A program made the translations under genes and the position numbers. This document shows, piece by piece, positions 23,881-33,580 of a DNA stretch of 64,000 nucleotides. The DNA lies in the NCBI RefSeq assembly GCF_002929215.1, contig NZ_PJII01000013.1:38751-102750 (forward strand). The letters run 5' to 3'. Source of the DNA: Arthrobacter sp. ZGTC412. GTDB taxonomy: Bacteria > Actinomycetota > Actinomycetes > Actinomycetales > Micrococcaceae. The notes below the pieces were generated by a model. The model saw only the letters and a list, made by a program, of their open reading frames with translations. It searched no databases and was not told the origin of the DNA. Position 1 is the first letter of the stretch. The number at the start of each line of letters is the position of its first letter.

Positions 23881-25227
23881 TTAGCGGTACCCGTCCACAA
23901 TCGCGGCAGCAATTTCCTTGTAAGCCCGCCGGGTCTCGGGCTTCAGCACATCCAGGGTCACCAGGTCACCGTCGGCCACGCCGCGGTCGTGAGGCACGGC
24001 GATGAGCTCGCGGCAGATGCCGGAGAGGTGTTCCTCGATGGCGTCCTTGTCCACCCGGGAGGACACCTCGTCCTTGTCGGTGATGACCACGATGGCGTTC
24101 CGGGCCAGGTCCTCGTACCCGTGGCTGGCCAACCACTGCAAAGTGCTGCGGGCACGCTTGGCGCCGCTTACTGCGTAGCCGGCGGCGATTACGAGGTTGT
24201 CCGCCGACTGCAGGATCCCGCTCATGGCGTTGTGGGTGACACCGGTGCCGCAGTCCGTCAGAGCCACAGAGTAGTAGGCGGCGATGAGCTTGCGGATCCG
24301 CAGGTACTCCTCCGCAGTCAGCGAGTCCGAGACCTCGGGGTCCTGCTCCCCCGCAATGAGGTGCAGGCGGCCAGCGTGGTGCATGTACCGGGCAAGGGCG
24401 GTGAGCGAGTCAACGGACTCGATGTTCCGAAGCAGGTCCGTGATGGTCCGGGGACTTGACTGCTGGTAAATCCCCTCCCCCAATGCGCGCTCCACGAGGT
24501 CGCCGGAGTCGGGGTTCGCGTCGATGGCGCAGGGCGCGTCGCCGCGGTACTCGGCCAGGGTCAGGCCCACGCCCACCGTGGTGGAGGTCTTGCCGATGCC
24601 ACCCTTGAGGCTGAGCACCGCTGTGTTGTAGCTGCCCTGCAACTGTCTGGAGATGCGGCGGCCGAGTTCTTCTTCCTGGCGCTGCTTCTGTCCGGGGCCC
24701 ATGTTCCAGGCCCCGCCGGTCATGTTGAAGATGGCCCCACGGACACCGCCCACCGGCCGCGGTTTCTGTTCCTTTACAAACAGGCCGGGTGAGCTGGTGA
24801 AGTCCGGCATGGGCTTGTCTGCGATGGTGTCGGCAACAGTGGGCCGGGCACGCCGAAAGGCGGGTGCTTCAGAAGGAGCACCCGACGGCGCCTGCTCGGC
24901 ATCTGCAGCAGCGGCATCGGGGAGTGAGGTGATGGTGTCAGTCATCGCGGGCTGCGCTGACGCCGGCGCCCGGGTGGGCGCCGGAACGGACGCGGCGGGC
25001 TTTACTGCATCCGCTGCAGCCGCCGCCTCCGCCCAGGAGGTCCGGCGCGTCAACGGCCTCCCGGCATCGGGCTGAGTCGAGGGGTTCGGTGTTACGGCTG
25101 GCATGGTTCCTGTCCGGGCATCCGTCAGCTCACCGTCGCCGTGACGGTTGTCACGGCGACGGCGCAGCTCAGGCTGCCCTGCATCCTCTGCATGGGCGCG
25201 TGCGTTCTGATCCGCCGGATCGGGCAT
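23881..25227 (-). CDS. ParA/MinD-like ATPase with long disordered N-terminus
   Basis: 448 residues from ATG 25227 (GGGGGGACATAC upstream). Residues ~1-190 are polar, Ala/Pro/Arg-rich and probably disordered. The ATPase core follows: deviant Walker A LKGGIGKTSTTVG, CAIDANPDSGDLVERALGEG (Walker A'), VALTDCGTG (Walker B) and VVITDKDEVSSRV. This arrangement resembles the actinobacterial MinD/ParA-like proteins associated with type VII secretion or polar positioning, not chromosomal ParA, as no parB or parS is nearby. Instead it is followed on the same strand by a 34-residue, and preceded by several small membrane proteins. The role is unknown. Confidence 0.8.
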   Translation of the reverse strand: MPDPADQNARAHAEDAGQPELRRRRDNRHGDGELTDARTGTMPAVTPNPSTQPDAGRPLTRRTSWAEAAAAADAVKPAASVPAPTRAPASAQPAMTDTITSLPDAAAADAEQAPSGAPSEAPAFRRARPTVADTIADKPMPDFTSSPGLFVKEQKPRPVGGVRGAIFNMTGGAWNMGPGQKQRQEEELGRRISRQLQGSYNTAVLSLKGGIGKTSTTVGVGLTLAEYRGDAPCAIDANPDSGDLVERALGEGIYQQSSPRTITDLLRNIESVDSLTALARYMHHAGRLHLIAGEQDPEVSDSLTAEEYLRIRKLIAAYYSVALTDCGTGVTHNAMSGILQSADNLVIAAGYAVSGAKRARSTLQWLASHGYEDLARNAIVVITDKDEVSSRVDKDAIEEHLSGICRELIAVPHDRGVADGDLVTLDVLKPETRRAYKEIAAAIVDGYR

Positions 25228-25312
25228 GTATGTCCCCCCAGGACGTTCGGCAAACTGTTTTTGCAGCACTGGTTCAAACAGTAAGTCTAGGGGCTTTGCC
25301 TGGTAGGCCTGT

Positions 25313-25432
25313 TCAGATGCGGACGAGGGCAGCGCCCACCACGGCCGCGGTGAGGACAAGGAGGACGGCCAGGAGGGCGTAGGCCTGCCATTTGGGACGG
25401 GTTTTATGGGGATTAATGTCGACGTACGGCAT
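25313..25432 (-). CDS. 39-residue single-pass membrane protein
   Basis: ATG 25432 to TGA 25313. MPYVDINPHKTRPKWQAYAL begins a polar 15-residue head, followed by one helix (ALLAVLLVLTAAVVGAALV) and a terminal RI. It begins two bases after the stop of the 52-residue gene, so the two are co-transcribed, 86 bases upstream of the ParA-like start. Function unknown. Confidence 0.65.
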   Translation of the reverse strand: MPYVDINPHKTRPKWQAYALLAVLLVLTAAVVGAALVRI

Positions 25433-25434
25433 GA

Positions 25435-25593
25435 CTAGCGGCGGTTACCTCGGGGTGCGGCGGGAGCAGTGACCCTGATGGCTCGGCGCTTGAGCCGGAG
25501 CATCTGGTGCAGGACAAAGAAGGGAACCAGCAGGGTGCCCAGCAGCGCGCTCAGTGCAAAGGCGTACTCGGATATAGCCACAACAGCCTCCAT
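25435..25593 (-). CDS. Up to 52-residue small membrane protein
   Basis: ATG 25593 or GTG 25581; GGAGG lies within the first codons of the longer form at ideal spacing for GTG 25581, which gives 48 residues (VAISEYAFALSALLGTLLVP...). One transmembrane helix is followed by a basic tail (MLRLKRRAIRVTAPAAPRGN). The TAG is two bases from the next ATG. Function unknown. Confidence 0.65.
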   Translation of the reverse strand: MEAVVAISEYAFALSALLGTLLVPFFVLHQMLRLKRRAIRVTAPAAPRGNRR

Positions 25594-25682
25594 CGGTCAG
25601 GTGATCCCCATTCATCCTGACCTAACCACGTGACAGGTCCTATGACAAGTCACGTCATCAACAGGCGCGCCGCCTGCAGAAG

Positions 25683-25826
25683 CTATCCGCGTAGAGCCAT
25701 CAGCACGACGGGCACCGTCGCGACGGCTAAAGCGCTGATCAGGAAATAGGAAAGTACCCTTACATTCCGCTGCCTCAGCTCCCGCCGAGAGTACCGCGCG
25801 TGATAGGCGCCCCCGTATCTACCCAT
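25683..25826 (-). CDS. 47-residue small membrane protein
   Basis: ATG 25826 to TAG 25683. Basic, Tyr/Arg-rich head (MGRYGGAYHARYSRRELRQR) and one helix (VLSYFLISALAVATVPVVLM). It lies 90 bases upstream of the 52-residue gene on the same strand. No clear Shine-Dalgarno (GCATCGCGGC upstream), so support is mainly composition. Confidence 0.5.
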   Translation of the reverse strand: MGRYGGAYHARYSRRELRQRNVRVLSYFLISALAVATVPVVLMALRG

Positions 25827-26084
25827 GCCGCGATGCTACAAAACACACCCTCAAGATTTGATCAAGTCACCTTAACTGTTACGAAAATCTTGGTGGGCAC
25901 TGACGGGGCCAGCAGGGGCCAGCGGAACCGCTTCCATGCCTTGGCGGGGTATGCCAAAGCACCGCATCGTCCAGGTAATGCGCACATGGCCGCGCCAATG
26001 AGGCCCGAAAGGCTGGCTGCCACCCCGCATGAGCGGTGGCCTCGGGGCCATCGGGCCGGATCAGGGCTGTGCAGGCGAGCACTA

Positions 26085-26715
26085 AGGCGTGTCTCCTAAA
26101 GCTGGCAGCCCAGATTCTGACTGCGCGGAGAACTGCTCCTCCGCGGTACGTGAGTGCGAGTTTGTCGTAACGCGTTGCCAGGGCACGCCATTGCTCGATG
26201 ATATTGAAGTTCCGTTCGACGACATTCCGGCCCTTGTAGTCCTCTTTGTCGAAGGCCGGAGGTCTGCCGCCAGTGATCCACGCCGTTCACGGGTGACCGA
26301 CCTGATCGGCCGGCTGTGGGGTGACAGCCGCAATGCCGCGGTCGCGAATATGGGTCCGGATCGCCCTCGACGAGTATGCCTTGTCACCGCGGACACGGTC
26401 GGGGCGGGTGCGTGGCCTGCCCGGCCGGCTCGATTGATCTTCAACTGGTTCATCAGGTGGCTGAACATTGGAGCATCTCCACCCTGGCCAGGGGCCACCA
26501 GCACCACTAAGGGTCTGCCTTTGCCGTCGACCAGGGCGAGACTTTTGGTGCTTAGCCCGCCGCGGGAACAGCTAATTGCAGGATCGTCGGGTTCAGCAAA
26601 CAGATTCATGTAGTTCGACGGGGCACCCTGTGGTGCGGGGAAGGTTGGTGCCATGCTCGTGGGCCCGGTTGACCGTTGAGGCAACCGAAACCGACCAGCC
26701 CACCTCACCACGGGC
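26085..26715 (-). pseudogene. IS5-family (IS427-like) transposase remnant
   Basis: Frame pieces together read STVNRAHEHGTN, RGGLSTKSLALVDGKGRPLV, GDAPMFSHLMNQL, then in another frame RPDRVRGDKAYSSRAIRTHI and, in a third, FDKEDYKGRNVVERNFN followed by WRALATRYDKLALTYRGGAV. These are the ordered DDE-core blocks of IS5/IS427 transposases. At least two frameshifts and a missing N-terminal part make it nonfunctional. Confidence 0.75.
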
Positions 26716-26944
26716 ATCAGTTGCGCGAAGAGTGGCGATCTCGTCGGTGAGGCCGGTGAGAGTGCCGCTGGCGGTGGCGCAGTGACGGTTCTCCTCGATG
26801 ATGGCCCGGATTATTGGGCCGGTAGAGAGCGGTCCTGCCCAGGCCTGTGCGGGCGGCAACGGCGGTGAATGTCACTGCCTGTCCGTTCCGGAGGAGCTCG
26901 GCACAGGCGCGCTCGAAGCTGTTGAGGGTGTTCGTGTTCGTCAT
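26700..26944 (-). pseudogene. DUF6262/TnpC-like transposon protein remnant
   Basis: From ATG 26944: NTLNSFERACAELLRNGQAV, TFTAVAARTGLGRTALYR, then a frameshift and IIRAIIEENRHCATASGTLT. This matches the small helix-turn-helix-like third protein of Tn554-type transposons. Its start overlaps the recombinase tail upstream, as in intact elements. Broken by the frameshift near 26820 and fused to IS5-like sequence. Confidence 0.6.
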
Positions 26945-28110
26945 CCTGCGGTGGCCTCGTTGATCAGGTTGTCGAGTCGTGTGATGAGCTGTTTGTGTCT
27001 GGCGGCTTCGGTGATCCAGCCCCGTTGTTCGGCGTCGCGGGCGAGTGCGTCTGCATCAACGCGTTGGGCGGCAAGGATCGGCAGTGAACTGCGCTCCGCG
27101 TTGAAGCTGGAGCAGTGCTCACAGATATTTGCGTAGGTGCAGGCGCCCTGGGCGGGTGCCCGCAGGCAGTACCCTCCGGCCATGCGGGGACTTCAGCAGC
27201 GGGGTGTCCTTCCAGTCTTTTCCGCCGTGATGTCTCTGAGCGGCAGGCTGGCTCTGCCGGTCGGGGGTGTGAGTGCCTGTTGTTTGGCCAGATCAGGGGC
27301 CCGTTCGTACTCAGTGCGCACGGTGGCCTCGAACAGCCGTCCGTAGCGAAGGCTCATCTCTGCGGACATGTGGCCGAGCAGCGCCATTAGGGCCTGCAGC
27401 GAGACACCGGCGTTGACCAAGGCGGTGGCGTAGGTATGCCGTAGCTGGTGCGGGGTGATGTGTGCGATTCCGGCGAGACCTGCGGCGCAGTCGAGTTCGG
27501 CGCGGACGGTTTGTTGCCCGAGGTGAACTCGACCGCAGTGGGTGAACAGGAACTGGGCAGGGCATCGGTAACGCGGGTGTGGCAGTGGCCGGCCGTGCGA
27601 TCTCGTGTGGGTTATGTGGTCGATCAGTTCCAGGATCTCTTCATCGAGAGGAACCATCCGCTCGGTGTCCAGTTTGCCGAGGGGGACCTTCAGCCAGCTG
27701 CCGTGGCCGGGGACTTCGTGGACGCAGTCCAGTTTCAAGATCGAACAGTTCCCCGATACGCAGCCCGCAGGAACGTTGCAGCCGCAAGGCGGCCGCGGCC
27801 AGTGCGTTTCCCGGGGAATCGGTGAGGATCTGGGTGAGCCGGCGGTCGATGTCGATGGGCAGGTAGCGGGGCAGTGTTTGAGGGAGCTAGGGATGTCGTC
27901 ACGGAACAGCAGCTTGCAAGCTGATGCTTCGGGCCAGTCCCACTCGGTGATGTCGGTCAGGAACCCCATCAGCGCGAAAAAGGCGTGTACTGACGGATTC
28001 GGGCCGCTCGGCAAGCAGATACACCTGGATGATGGAAGCAACGTCCGCGTCAAGCAGCACCCGCCGCTCACGCTGTCCCTTGCCGAGCACCCGTAACCAA
28101 CACCCGACGG
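26941..28110 (-). pseudogene. Tn554-type tyrosine recombinase(s), multiply frameshifted
   Basis: A C-terminal catalytic part is clear: HITPHQLRHTYATALVNAGV followed by LLGHMSAEMSLRYG, including the Arg, His and Tyr residues. Upstream in other frames lie LRIGELFDLE (with the first catalytic Arg) and LRYLPIDIDRRLTQIL. Downstream, after a frameshift near 27190, the tail CTYANICEHC and LITRLDNLINEATAG matches the Cys-rich end of TnpB-like recombinases. Near 28050 a separate fragment, GKGQRERRVLLDADVASIIQ, belongs to a related recombinase. At least three frameshifts; inactive. Confidence 0.7.
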
Positions 28111-28412
28111 AATCAAAGTAAATTCCGCAGGCCCCGACCCGCCATGAATGCCAGCGCAACCAGCACCGAGCGTGGGATTGAGGGTCGCTCGCTGACGCGG
28201 CCGTAAAAACTTCACTGCGGCCAACACCGGGTCGCCAAACGGCAAAAAGACCTCTTGAGGTGAATGTGTCTTGTGGTACGTGTGACTCACCGCGCGATAG
28301 CGGAAGGCAAGAGCTCTCACAACATCCACACCCGAGCCAGTCGCAACCAATCAGCCATGAAGTGTGGACGTCGGGAAACGTAATCCCAAAATCACCAGCA
28401 AAGGTTGGGTGC

Positions 28413-29444
28413 CTAATCCTTTGCTCTCGCATCGGCTGAATAGCCGCCCGGGTTTGCGCTCTGCCAACCCCAGTGATCTGCACACATGCTTGCGAGGTCG
28501 CGTTGAGCCGACCACCCAAGGTCAGCCAGAGCCGCCGATGGATCAGCATAGCTCACGGCCGAGTCTCCGGGACGTCGAGGTCCAATTTCAAAGGGAACTA
28601 GACGTCCAGCAGCAGCGCTGAAGGCGTGAATGACTTCCAACACCGATGATCCCCGGCCCGTGCCCAAGTTCCACCGAAACGTTCCTGTCTTATTTGCGAG
28701 AAATCGTAGGGCAGATAAATGGCCGCCCGCTAGGTCGATCACATGGATGTAGTCCCTCACTCCTGTGCCGTCAGCCGTCGGGTAATCGCTGCCAAATATA
28801 GTGACTTTTTCCCTCCTTCCCACAGCCACCTGCGCCACAAACGGCAACAGATTGTTCGGCACTCCCTGCGGGTCCTCCCCAATCCGACCTGACTCGTGGG
28901 CGCCCACCGGATTGAAGTACCTGAGCAGCGCAATGCTCCACCTCGCGTCCGCATGGCCAACGTCGGACAAAATGTCCTCAATCTGCTCCTTGGTTCGACC
29001 GTAAGGGTTGGTCGCGTCCAAAGGCGTCTCTTCCGTGAGAGGCACGTTTTCCGATGCGCCATAGACGGTAGCTGACGAGCTGAAGACTAAGCGGCGAACT
29101 TCGGCCTTCTCCATGCTCTCAACAAGATTGAGCGTGCCCACAACGTTGTTACGATAGTAGGAAAGAGGCTTAGTGACGGACTCGCCGACAGCCTTTAAAC
29201 CGGCGAAGTGAATAACCGCATCAAACCCTCCTCCAGCAAACACGTCGTCCAGAGCACGAGCATCCAGCAAGTCCACCTGAAGAAAGTCAACACTCCGACC
29301 TGTCAACTCTTCTACCCGACGCAGCGACTCCGCGTCCGAATTCGCAAGATTGTCGACCACCACAACCTCATGGCCCGCTTCAAGCAGGCAAAGTACAGTG
29401 TGCGATCCGATATAGCCGGCTCCCCCGGTGACCAAGACTTTCAT
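28413..29444 (-). CDS. galE: UDP-glucose 4-epimerase
   Basis: 343 residues. Rossmann motif VLVTGGAGYIGSHTVLCLLE, SSSATVYG with the catalytic Ser/Thr, and the Tyr-x-x-x-Lys pair in NPYGRTKEQIEDIL. The later segments (LLRYFNPVGAHESGRIGEDP, DGTGVRDYIHVIDLA) are diagnostic for GalE. It interconverts UDP-glucose and UDP-galactose (and perhaps the GlcNAc pair), providing precursors for the polysaccharides. Its 3' end abuts the transposon graveyard but the protein is complete. Confidence 0.9.
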   Translation of the reverse strand: MKVLVTGGAGYIGSHTVLCLLEAGHEVVVVDNLANSDAESLRRVEELTGRSVDFLQVDLLDARALDDVFAGGGFDAVIHFAGLKAVGESVTKPLSYYRNNVVGTLNLVESMEKAEVRRLVFSSSATVYGASENVPLTEETPLDATNPYGRTKEQIEDILSDVGHADARWSIALLRYFNPVGAHESGRIGEDPQGVPNNLLPFVAQVAVGRREKVTIFGSDYPTADGTGVRDYIHVIDLAGGHLSALRFLANKTGTFRWNLGTGRGSSVLEVIHAFSAAAGRLVPFEIGPRRPGDSAVSYADPSAALADLGWSAQRDLASMCADHWGWQSANPGGYSADARAKD

Positions 29445-29715
29445 ACGACAATCTTAGAAGCCGAGTGACTGCGTCGATAATCTCGTGAACGACCTGTGAC
29501 TTTCTTGTTCTTAGTAGCTACACCCTCAGAACTATTCATACTATGGATGCTCAGAGCCCACGTTTCAGGACGAGAACTTCGATTCCGTGCGATAACAACG
29601 AACGGTGCGGTCGGGAGAGAAATAAAGGCCGGTAGACTGGTCCCGATTGCAAAATTGACTCACATCGCAGCCCGACTGGTGCGCATTGACAAGACTTCTA
29701 CAGGGGGACCCAAGG

Positions 29716-31203
29716 TTGGACCTACGCGATTACATGCGTGTACTGAGGCGCTACTGGATTTTGATCGTTGCCGCGACGCTGGCAGGCCTACTCATTGGCG
29801 CAGGAGTATCCGTGCTTGCGAAACCGACATACACCGCGCAAACCCAACTCTTCGTCGCCATCCAGAATTCGGGCTCCGTTCAAGAAATGCAGCAGGGTAA
29901 CACATTCAGTCAAGCGCGGGTGCAGTCTTATGTTAAGGCGGTCAACTCGCCTATGGTTCTCCAACCGGTCATAGACACGCTTGGCCTGGGGGTATCGGCA
30001 GAACAACTCTCCGAATCCGTTAGGGCCACGACAGATCTCAATACGGTACTTATCAACATCGAAGTTACTGATGCCTCAGCTGTGAGTTCAGCAGCCATAG
30101 CCCAGGCCGTGGCAGACAGCTTGGTCAACGCAATCGAGAATCTAGAGCAGCCCAAGGCCGGGGGCGGGTCCCCATTCAATGTCTCGATCATCACGCCGGC
30201 AACGGCTCCATCCTCTCCGACTTCTCCAAACACACGATTGAATTTGGTGCTTGGTCTCATAATCGGGGCTGCAGCGGGTTTCGCCGCTGCAGTGTTGAGG
30301 AACCGACTCGATAACAAGATCCGCGGAGAAAGTGACCTGCGCGAAGTTACAGATGCCCCCATCCTCGGCGGCATTTCCTTTGATGCAGATGCCACTCGCA
30401 AGCCGCTCCTAACTCAAACCGGCCCCCAGAGCCCACGAGCCGAGTCGTTCCGACAACTGCGCACCAACTTGCAGTTTGCCAACGTCACCCAAGGCGCGAA
30501 AACAGTGCTGGTGACTTCCTCAGTTCCTGGTGAAGGCAAAAGTACTACTGCGACGAACCTCGCGATTGCTTTGGCCGAAGCGGGCCAGTCCGTCTGCTTG
30601 ATCGATGCCGATCTTCGCCGGCCTATGGTAAACGAATACTTAGGGCTGGACCGCAGCGCAGGCTTGACCACCGCGCTTGTTGGATCTGCAGACGTCAACG
30701 AGCTCCTACAACCTTGGGGAGAGGGTCGGCTCTACGTACTGGCGTCTGGCCAAATACCGCCGAATCCGAGCGAGCTACTTGGGTCGGTCGCAATGAAGCA
30801 ATTGCTCGAGGTCTTAGAGGACATCTTCGACTCAATCGTTATTGATGCTCCGCCCTTGCTTCCCGTAACCGATGCAGCAGTCCTGTCTCAGCACGTCGGC
30901 GGGGTAATTGTGGTCGTAGGGTCACAGAAGCTGCGTCAGCAGGAGCTTGAGAAGTCACTAAACGCTTTGAAGATGGTCGGTTCCAATATTCTCGGCATTG
31001 TCCTCAACGGATTGCCAGCGAAGGGTCCAGACGCGTACACGTACAGCTATTACCGAAACGATCAGCACAAATCGCCCAGCCATGTGAATGGGACCAGCGG
31101 TAGGCCTACGGACGGAACAGCTGACGTTGAATTTCCATCACCTCAACTAGGGACTTCCGACAGTCCTCCAAAGAATTTTCCCGCTGATCGTATAAGCCGG
31201 TAG
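29716..31203 (+). CDS. Wzz-type chain-length regulator fused to BY-kinase (first copy)
   Basis: 495 residues from TTG 29716 (GGGGGA eight bases upstream); TTG 29686 is an in-frame alternative. N-terminal Wzz domain (LDLRDYMRVLRRYWILIVAA with the first helix, second helix LVLGLIIGAAAGFAAAVL) and a cytosolic tyrosine-kinase domain from ~260: Walker A VTSSVPGEGKSTTATNLAIA, A' LIDADLRRP, B SIVIDAPPLLP. The C-terminal tail has only a few Tyr (YTYSYYRND), the autophosphorylation cluster. It controls polymer length in Wzx/Wzy pathways. Divergent from galE; the ~270-base leader between them shows no gene. Confidence 0.87.
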   Translation: MDLRDYMRVLRRYWILIVAATLAGLLIGAGVSVLAKPTYTAQTQLFVAIQNSGSVQEMQQGNTFSQARVQSYVKAVNSPMVLQPVIDTLGLGVSAEQLSESVRATTDLNTVLINIEVTDASAVSSAAIAQAVADSLVNAIENLEQPKAGGGSPFNVSIITPATAPSSPTSPNTRLNLVLGLIIGAAAGFAAAVLRNRLDNKIRGESDLREVTDAPILGGISFDADATRKPLLTQTGPQSPRAESFRQLRTNLQFANVTQGAKTVLVTSSVPGEGKSTTATNLAIALAEAGQSVCLIDADLRRPMVNEYLGLDRSAGLTTALVGSADVNELLQPWGEGRLYVLASGQIPPNPSELLGSVAMKQLLEVLEDIFDSIVIDAPPLLPVTDAAVLSQHVGGVIVVVGSQKLRQQELEKSLNALKMVGSNILGIVLNGLPAKGPDAYTYSYYRNDQHKSPSHVNGTSGRPTDGTADVEFPSPQLGTSDSPPKNFPADRISR

Positions 31204-31376
31204 CCAAAGCTCTATGCCGTGCCTCTCGATCAGGGGCGGCATCGGGACTAGGAGTCGATGCACTCCACCACCACGGTTCTGGCCGCCATTTGGGAGGGAA
31301 CATCGTGGTGGTGGTGCCGCGTTGCCGGTATTCAGCCCTAGCACTACAGTCGCGTTTATGGGGTGTGTCCGCGGGC

Positions 31377-31816
31377 CTAGTAATGACAATATCGGGCGCT
31401 GTGTTGGTGTTTTCGTCGCCAGGTTGAGTGTTTCAGGACGTGCTTTGGGTTGGCGGTGCGGTGCCAGACCAGTCGGACGAGCAGGCGCCTGATTTCGGGC
31501 AGTGAGAGCCGGATCAGTTCCCCGCTTCCTGCGGAAGGGCCCCTTTTTCTGAGCGGATCACGGTCAGGAATGCCTGAGGCGAACATGGAGGGGGTGATGT
31601 GGCGGTACCAGCCGGTGTATTGGCGGACCTGGTAGTGGTTAAGTCCAGTTTCTCCCTTGGAGGTCTGGAAGGTTTCCTCGATCGCCCAGCGGGCGCCGGC
31701 GATCCGGACCAGTTCGGCCAGCGGGACCCGGTTCGGGCCGTGGCAAATGAAGTAAGCCAGTTCGATCGGGTCTTTCAGGGACCGGCGGGCCAGCAGCCAG
31801 TGTTCTCCGCTTTCGG
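31377..31816 (-). pseudogene. IS701-family transposase C-terminal remnant
   Basis: Read leftward: HWLLARRSLKDPIELAYFIC, ARWAIEETFQTSKGETGLNH, YQVRQYTGWYRHIT, then a frameshift, QAFLTVIRSEKG, and LSLPEIRRLLVRLVWHRTAN to a stop near 31377. These are the E-containing catalytic block and C-terminus of IS701-type DDE transposases. The 5' part is missing: the sequence stops exactly where the 31817 inverted repeat begins. The 31204-31376 gap may contain that element's end; no gene is visible there. Confidence 0.7.
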
Positions 31817-31908
31817 GGCTTGTATCTCTTAAGTACCCCCTGTTGAGGTGGGGTGGTCGTCGTTTACGGTGGCCTTGGGAGGGGCGGGGGTGGTTCCGGT
31901 TTTCGGCT
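31817..31908 (+). repeat. Left inverted repeat
   Basis: Imperfect inverted copy of 34095-34187. Internal landmarks shared by both: CTTAAGTACCCCC, TTACGGTGGCCTTGGGAGGG and GGTGGTTCCGGTTTTCGG. Confidence 0.8.
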
Positions 31909-32232
31909 GGGCGTCATGGCCCGTGAAAGAGATCGTCGCCCCCGGCCTGTCTTCCAAGCGGACCCGATTTGAGGGAATTGGTGGCCGGAAGAGAACGGTG
32001 CACAGCACCGGGTTTCGTCCGGGCGGGCACCGGATGACTCACAAGCGCGGGAACTGTATCCGACGCTTCCTCAGCAGTTGCGGGCGTGTGAGGGAGGCCG
32101 CCGCCGGCGCTCAGAACAGTGCATGACGGTTCTCCCCAAGGATGGGTCAAGCCCGGCCTGGTGACTCGGCTGGTGGACCGGCAAAGACGGGTTGTCCCAT
32201 CGCACGTATTCGATGCGAGGAGGAGAACCATC

Positions 32233-33580
32233 ATGCAAAATCAGGATGAACCCGCTGAAGTCGTGCGCGCAGTGGCGGGTATCGACGCGGCCATCACGGC
32301 ACGCCACCATATCGCGGTGCGGGAGTTTTTCGACGACGGAACAGAACACCTGAGCCGTTTCACGGTCGACCCCACACTGGCCGGGCTGGAGAGACTTTCG
32401 GCGCGGCTGGCCGCCGTTCCGGTACCTGTGACAGCGGTCGTGGAACCGACCTCGATGACCTGGCTGGCGCTGGCCCTCGCAGTCGAACGGGCCGGCGGCA
32501 AGATGGAAATGATCCGTGCCCGTCACTCCGCTCGGCTGCGCGGGGCCATCATGGGCAAGAACAAGTCCGATGTCACAGACTCCGAAGTCCTCACCCATGC
32601 CGGGAGATCTTCGACCCCCCACCCCTGGTCCTGGCATCTCCGGGACAGGTGGCGTTGCGGCGGGCCGTGGTCCGCCAGGCCGGCGCCGTGATTGACGGGA
32701 ACCGTTACTGGCGGGGCTGCTGTCGCTGGCGAGGTGGGCCTTTCCCGATGTGTGGACCGCGTTCGCCGGATCCGAATCAACAGCCCTCGCCGTGCTGGGC
32801 CGCTGGCCCCACCTCCGTTCCCTGGCATCGGCACGCACTGCGACCCTGACGGCTGTGATCGCCGAGCACACCCGCGATGTCGCCGACACACCCGCCCGCG
32901 CCACGGCGATCAAGACCGCAGCCCGGGGATGGGCAGACTTCTGGGACGGTCATCTAGACCTGGACGCGCTGGCCGTCGACGTCACCGAACACCTCACCGA
33001 CCTGCAGGAATCCAGGGCAAGGGTGGAGCGCTTCACTTCCCATGCCCGTCAGTGGTGGGAGCAGCTCTACGGCGACGACCCGCTGATCCTGTCCCTGCTC
33101 GGCGTGGGCCCGGCAACCGGTCCCTGCATCCGCGCCTACTTCGGTGACAGATCCGGGTTCGACAGTGCCAAGAAGGCCGCGAACTATGTCGGCATCACCC
33201 CTTCAAACTGGTCCTCTGGGACGATGAACCAGTCCCGTCGGGCCATCAGCAAGGAAGGACCTGCACCCCTGCGCCTCGCTTTCTACCAGGCCGGCAGCGT
33301 CGCCCGGACCATGGATCCCCAGCTGGCCGCCTTTTATCACCGGCTCATGACCGAACATGGCCACTGCCACACACAGGCCACGATCGCTGTCACCAGGAAA
33401 CTGGCCGAAAGAACCTGGAAAACCCCGACCACCGGGCAAATGTATGAGCTGCGGGACCTCGAGGGTCAGCCAGTCACCAAACGGGTCGCGAAAGAACTCA
33501 TCGCCTCCTACTACACCGTCACGCCCAAGCAACGCAGCCAGTCGCGGTCCCACACGATCGAAGCGAACGGGCCCGCCTGA
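32233..33580 (+). pseudogene. IS110-family transposase, frameshifted
   Basis: Start ATG 32233 after AGGAGGAGAACC. N-terminal DEDD domain: VAGIDAAITARHHIAVREFF, VVEPTSMTW and GKNKSDVTDSEVL (acidic residues in the expected order). A one-base loss near 32602 shifts the frame (EIFDPPPLVLASPGQVALRR), and another shift near 32715 leads into LLSLARWAFPDVW. The C-terminal domain follows: LLGVGPATGPCIRAYFGD, ANYVGITPSNWSSGTMNQSR with the catalytic Ser, and ISKEGPAPLRLAFYQAG. Two shifts mean it should be inactive. Confidence 0.8.

Larger units (their letters stand above)
26085..28412 (-). mobile_element. Graveyard of IS5-type and Tn554-type elements
   Basis: All coding sequence between the small-protein cluster and galE is transposase or recombinase in several broken frames on the minus strand. 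Reading from 28.1 kb leftward, the order is recombinase fragments, a Cys-rich recombinase tail, a DUF6262/TnpC-like fragment and an IS5-like DDE transposase, i.e. the tnpA-tnpB-tnpC order of Tn554-like transposons with an IS5-type piece fused at its end. No ends or target duplications could be recognised. The stretch 25827-26084 contains no gene I can support. Confidence 0.75.

Noticed and set aside
23881-25227. Chromosomal ParA with an origin nearby
   Set aside because: No parB, parS-like palindromes or DnaA-box cluster; the protein has a long extra N-terminus.
31848-32126. Plus-strand protein in the left inverted repeat
   Set aside because: The similar frame in the right repeat shows that this is only the repeat sequence read as protein.
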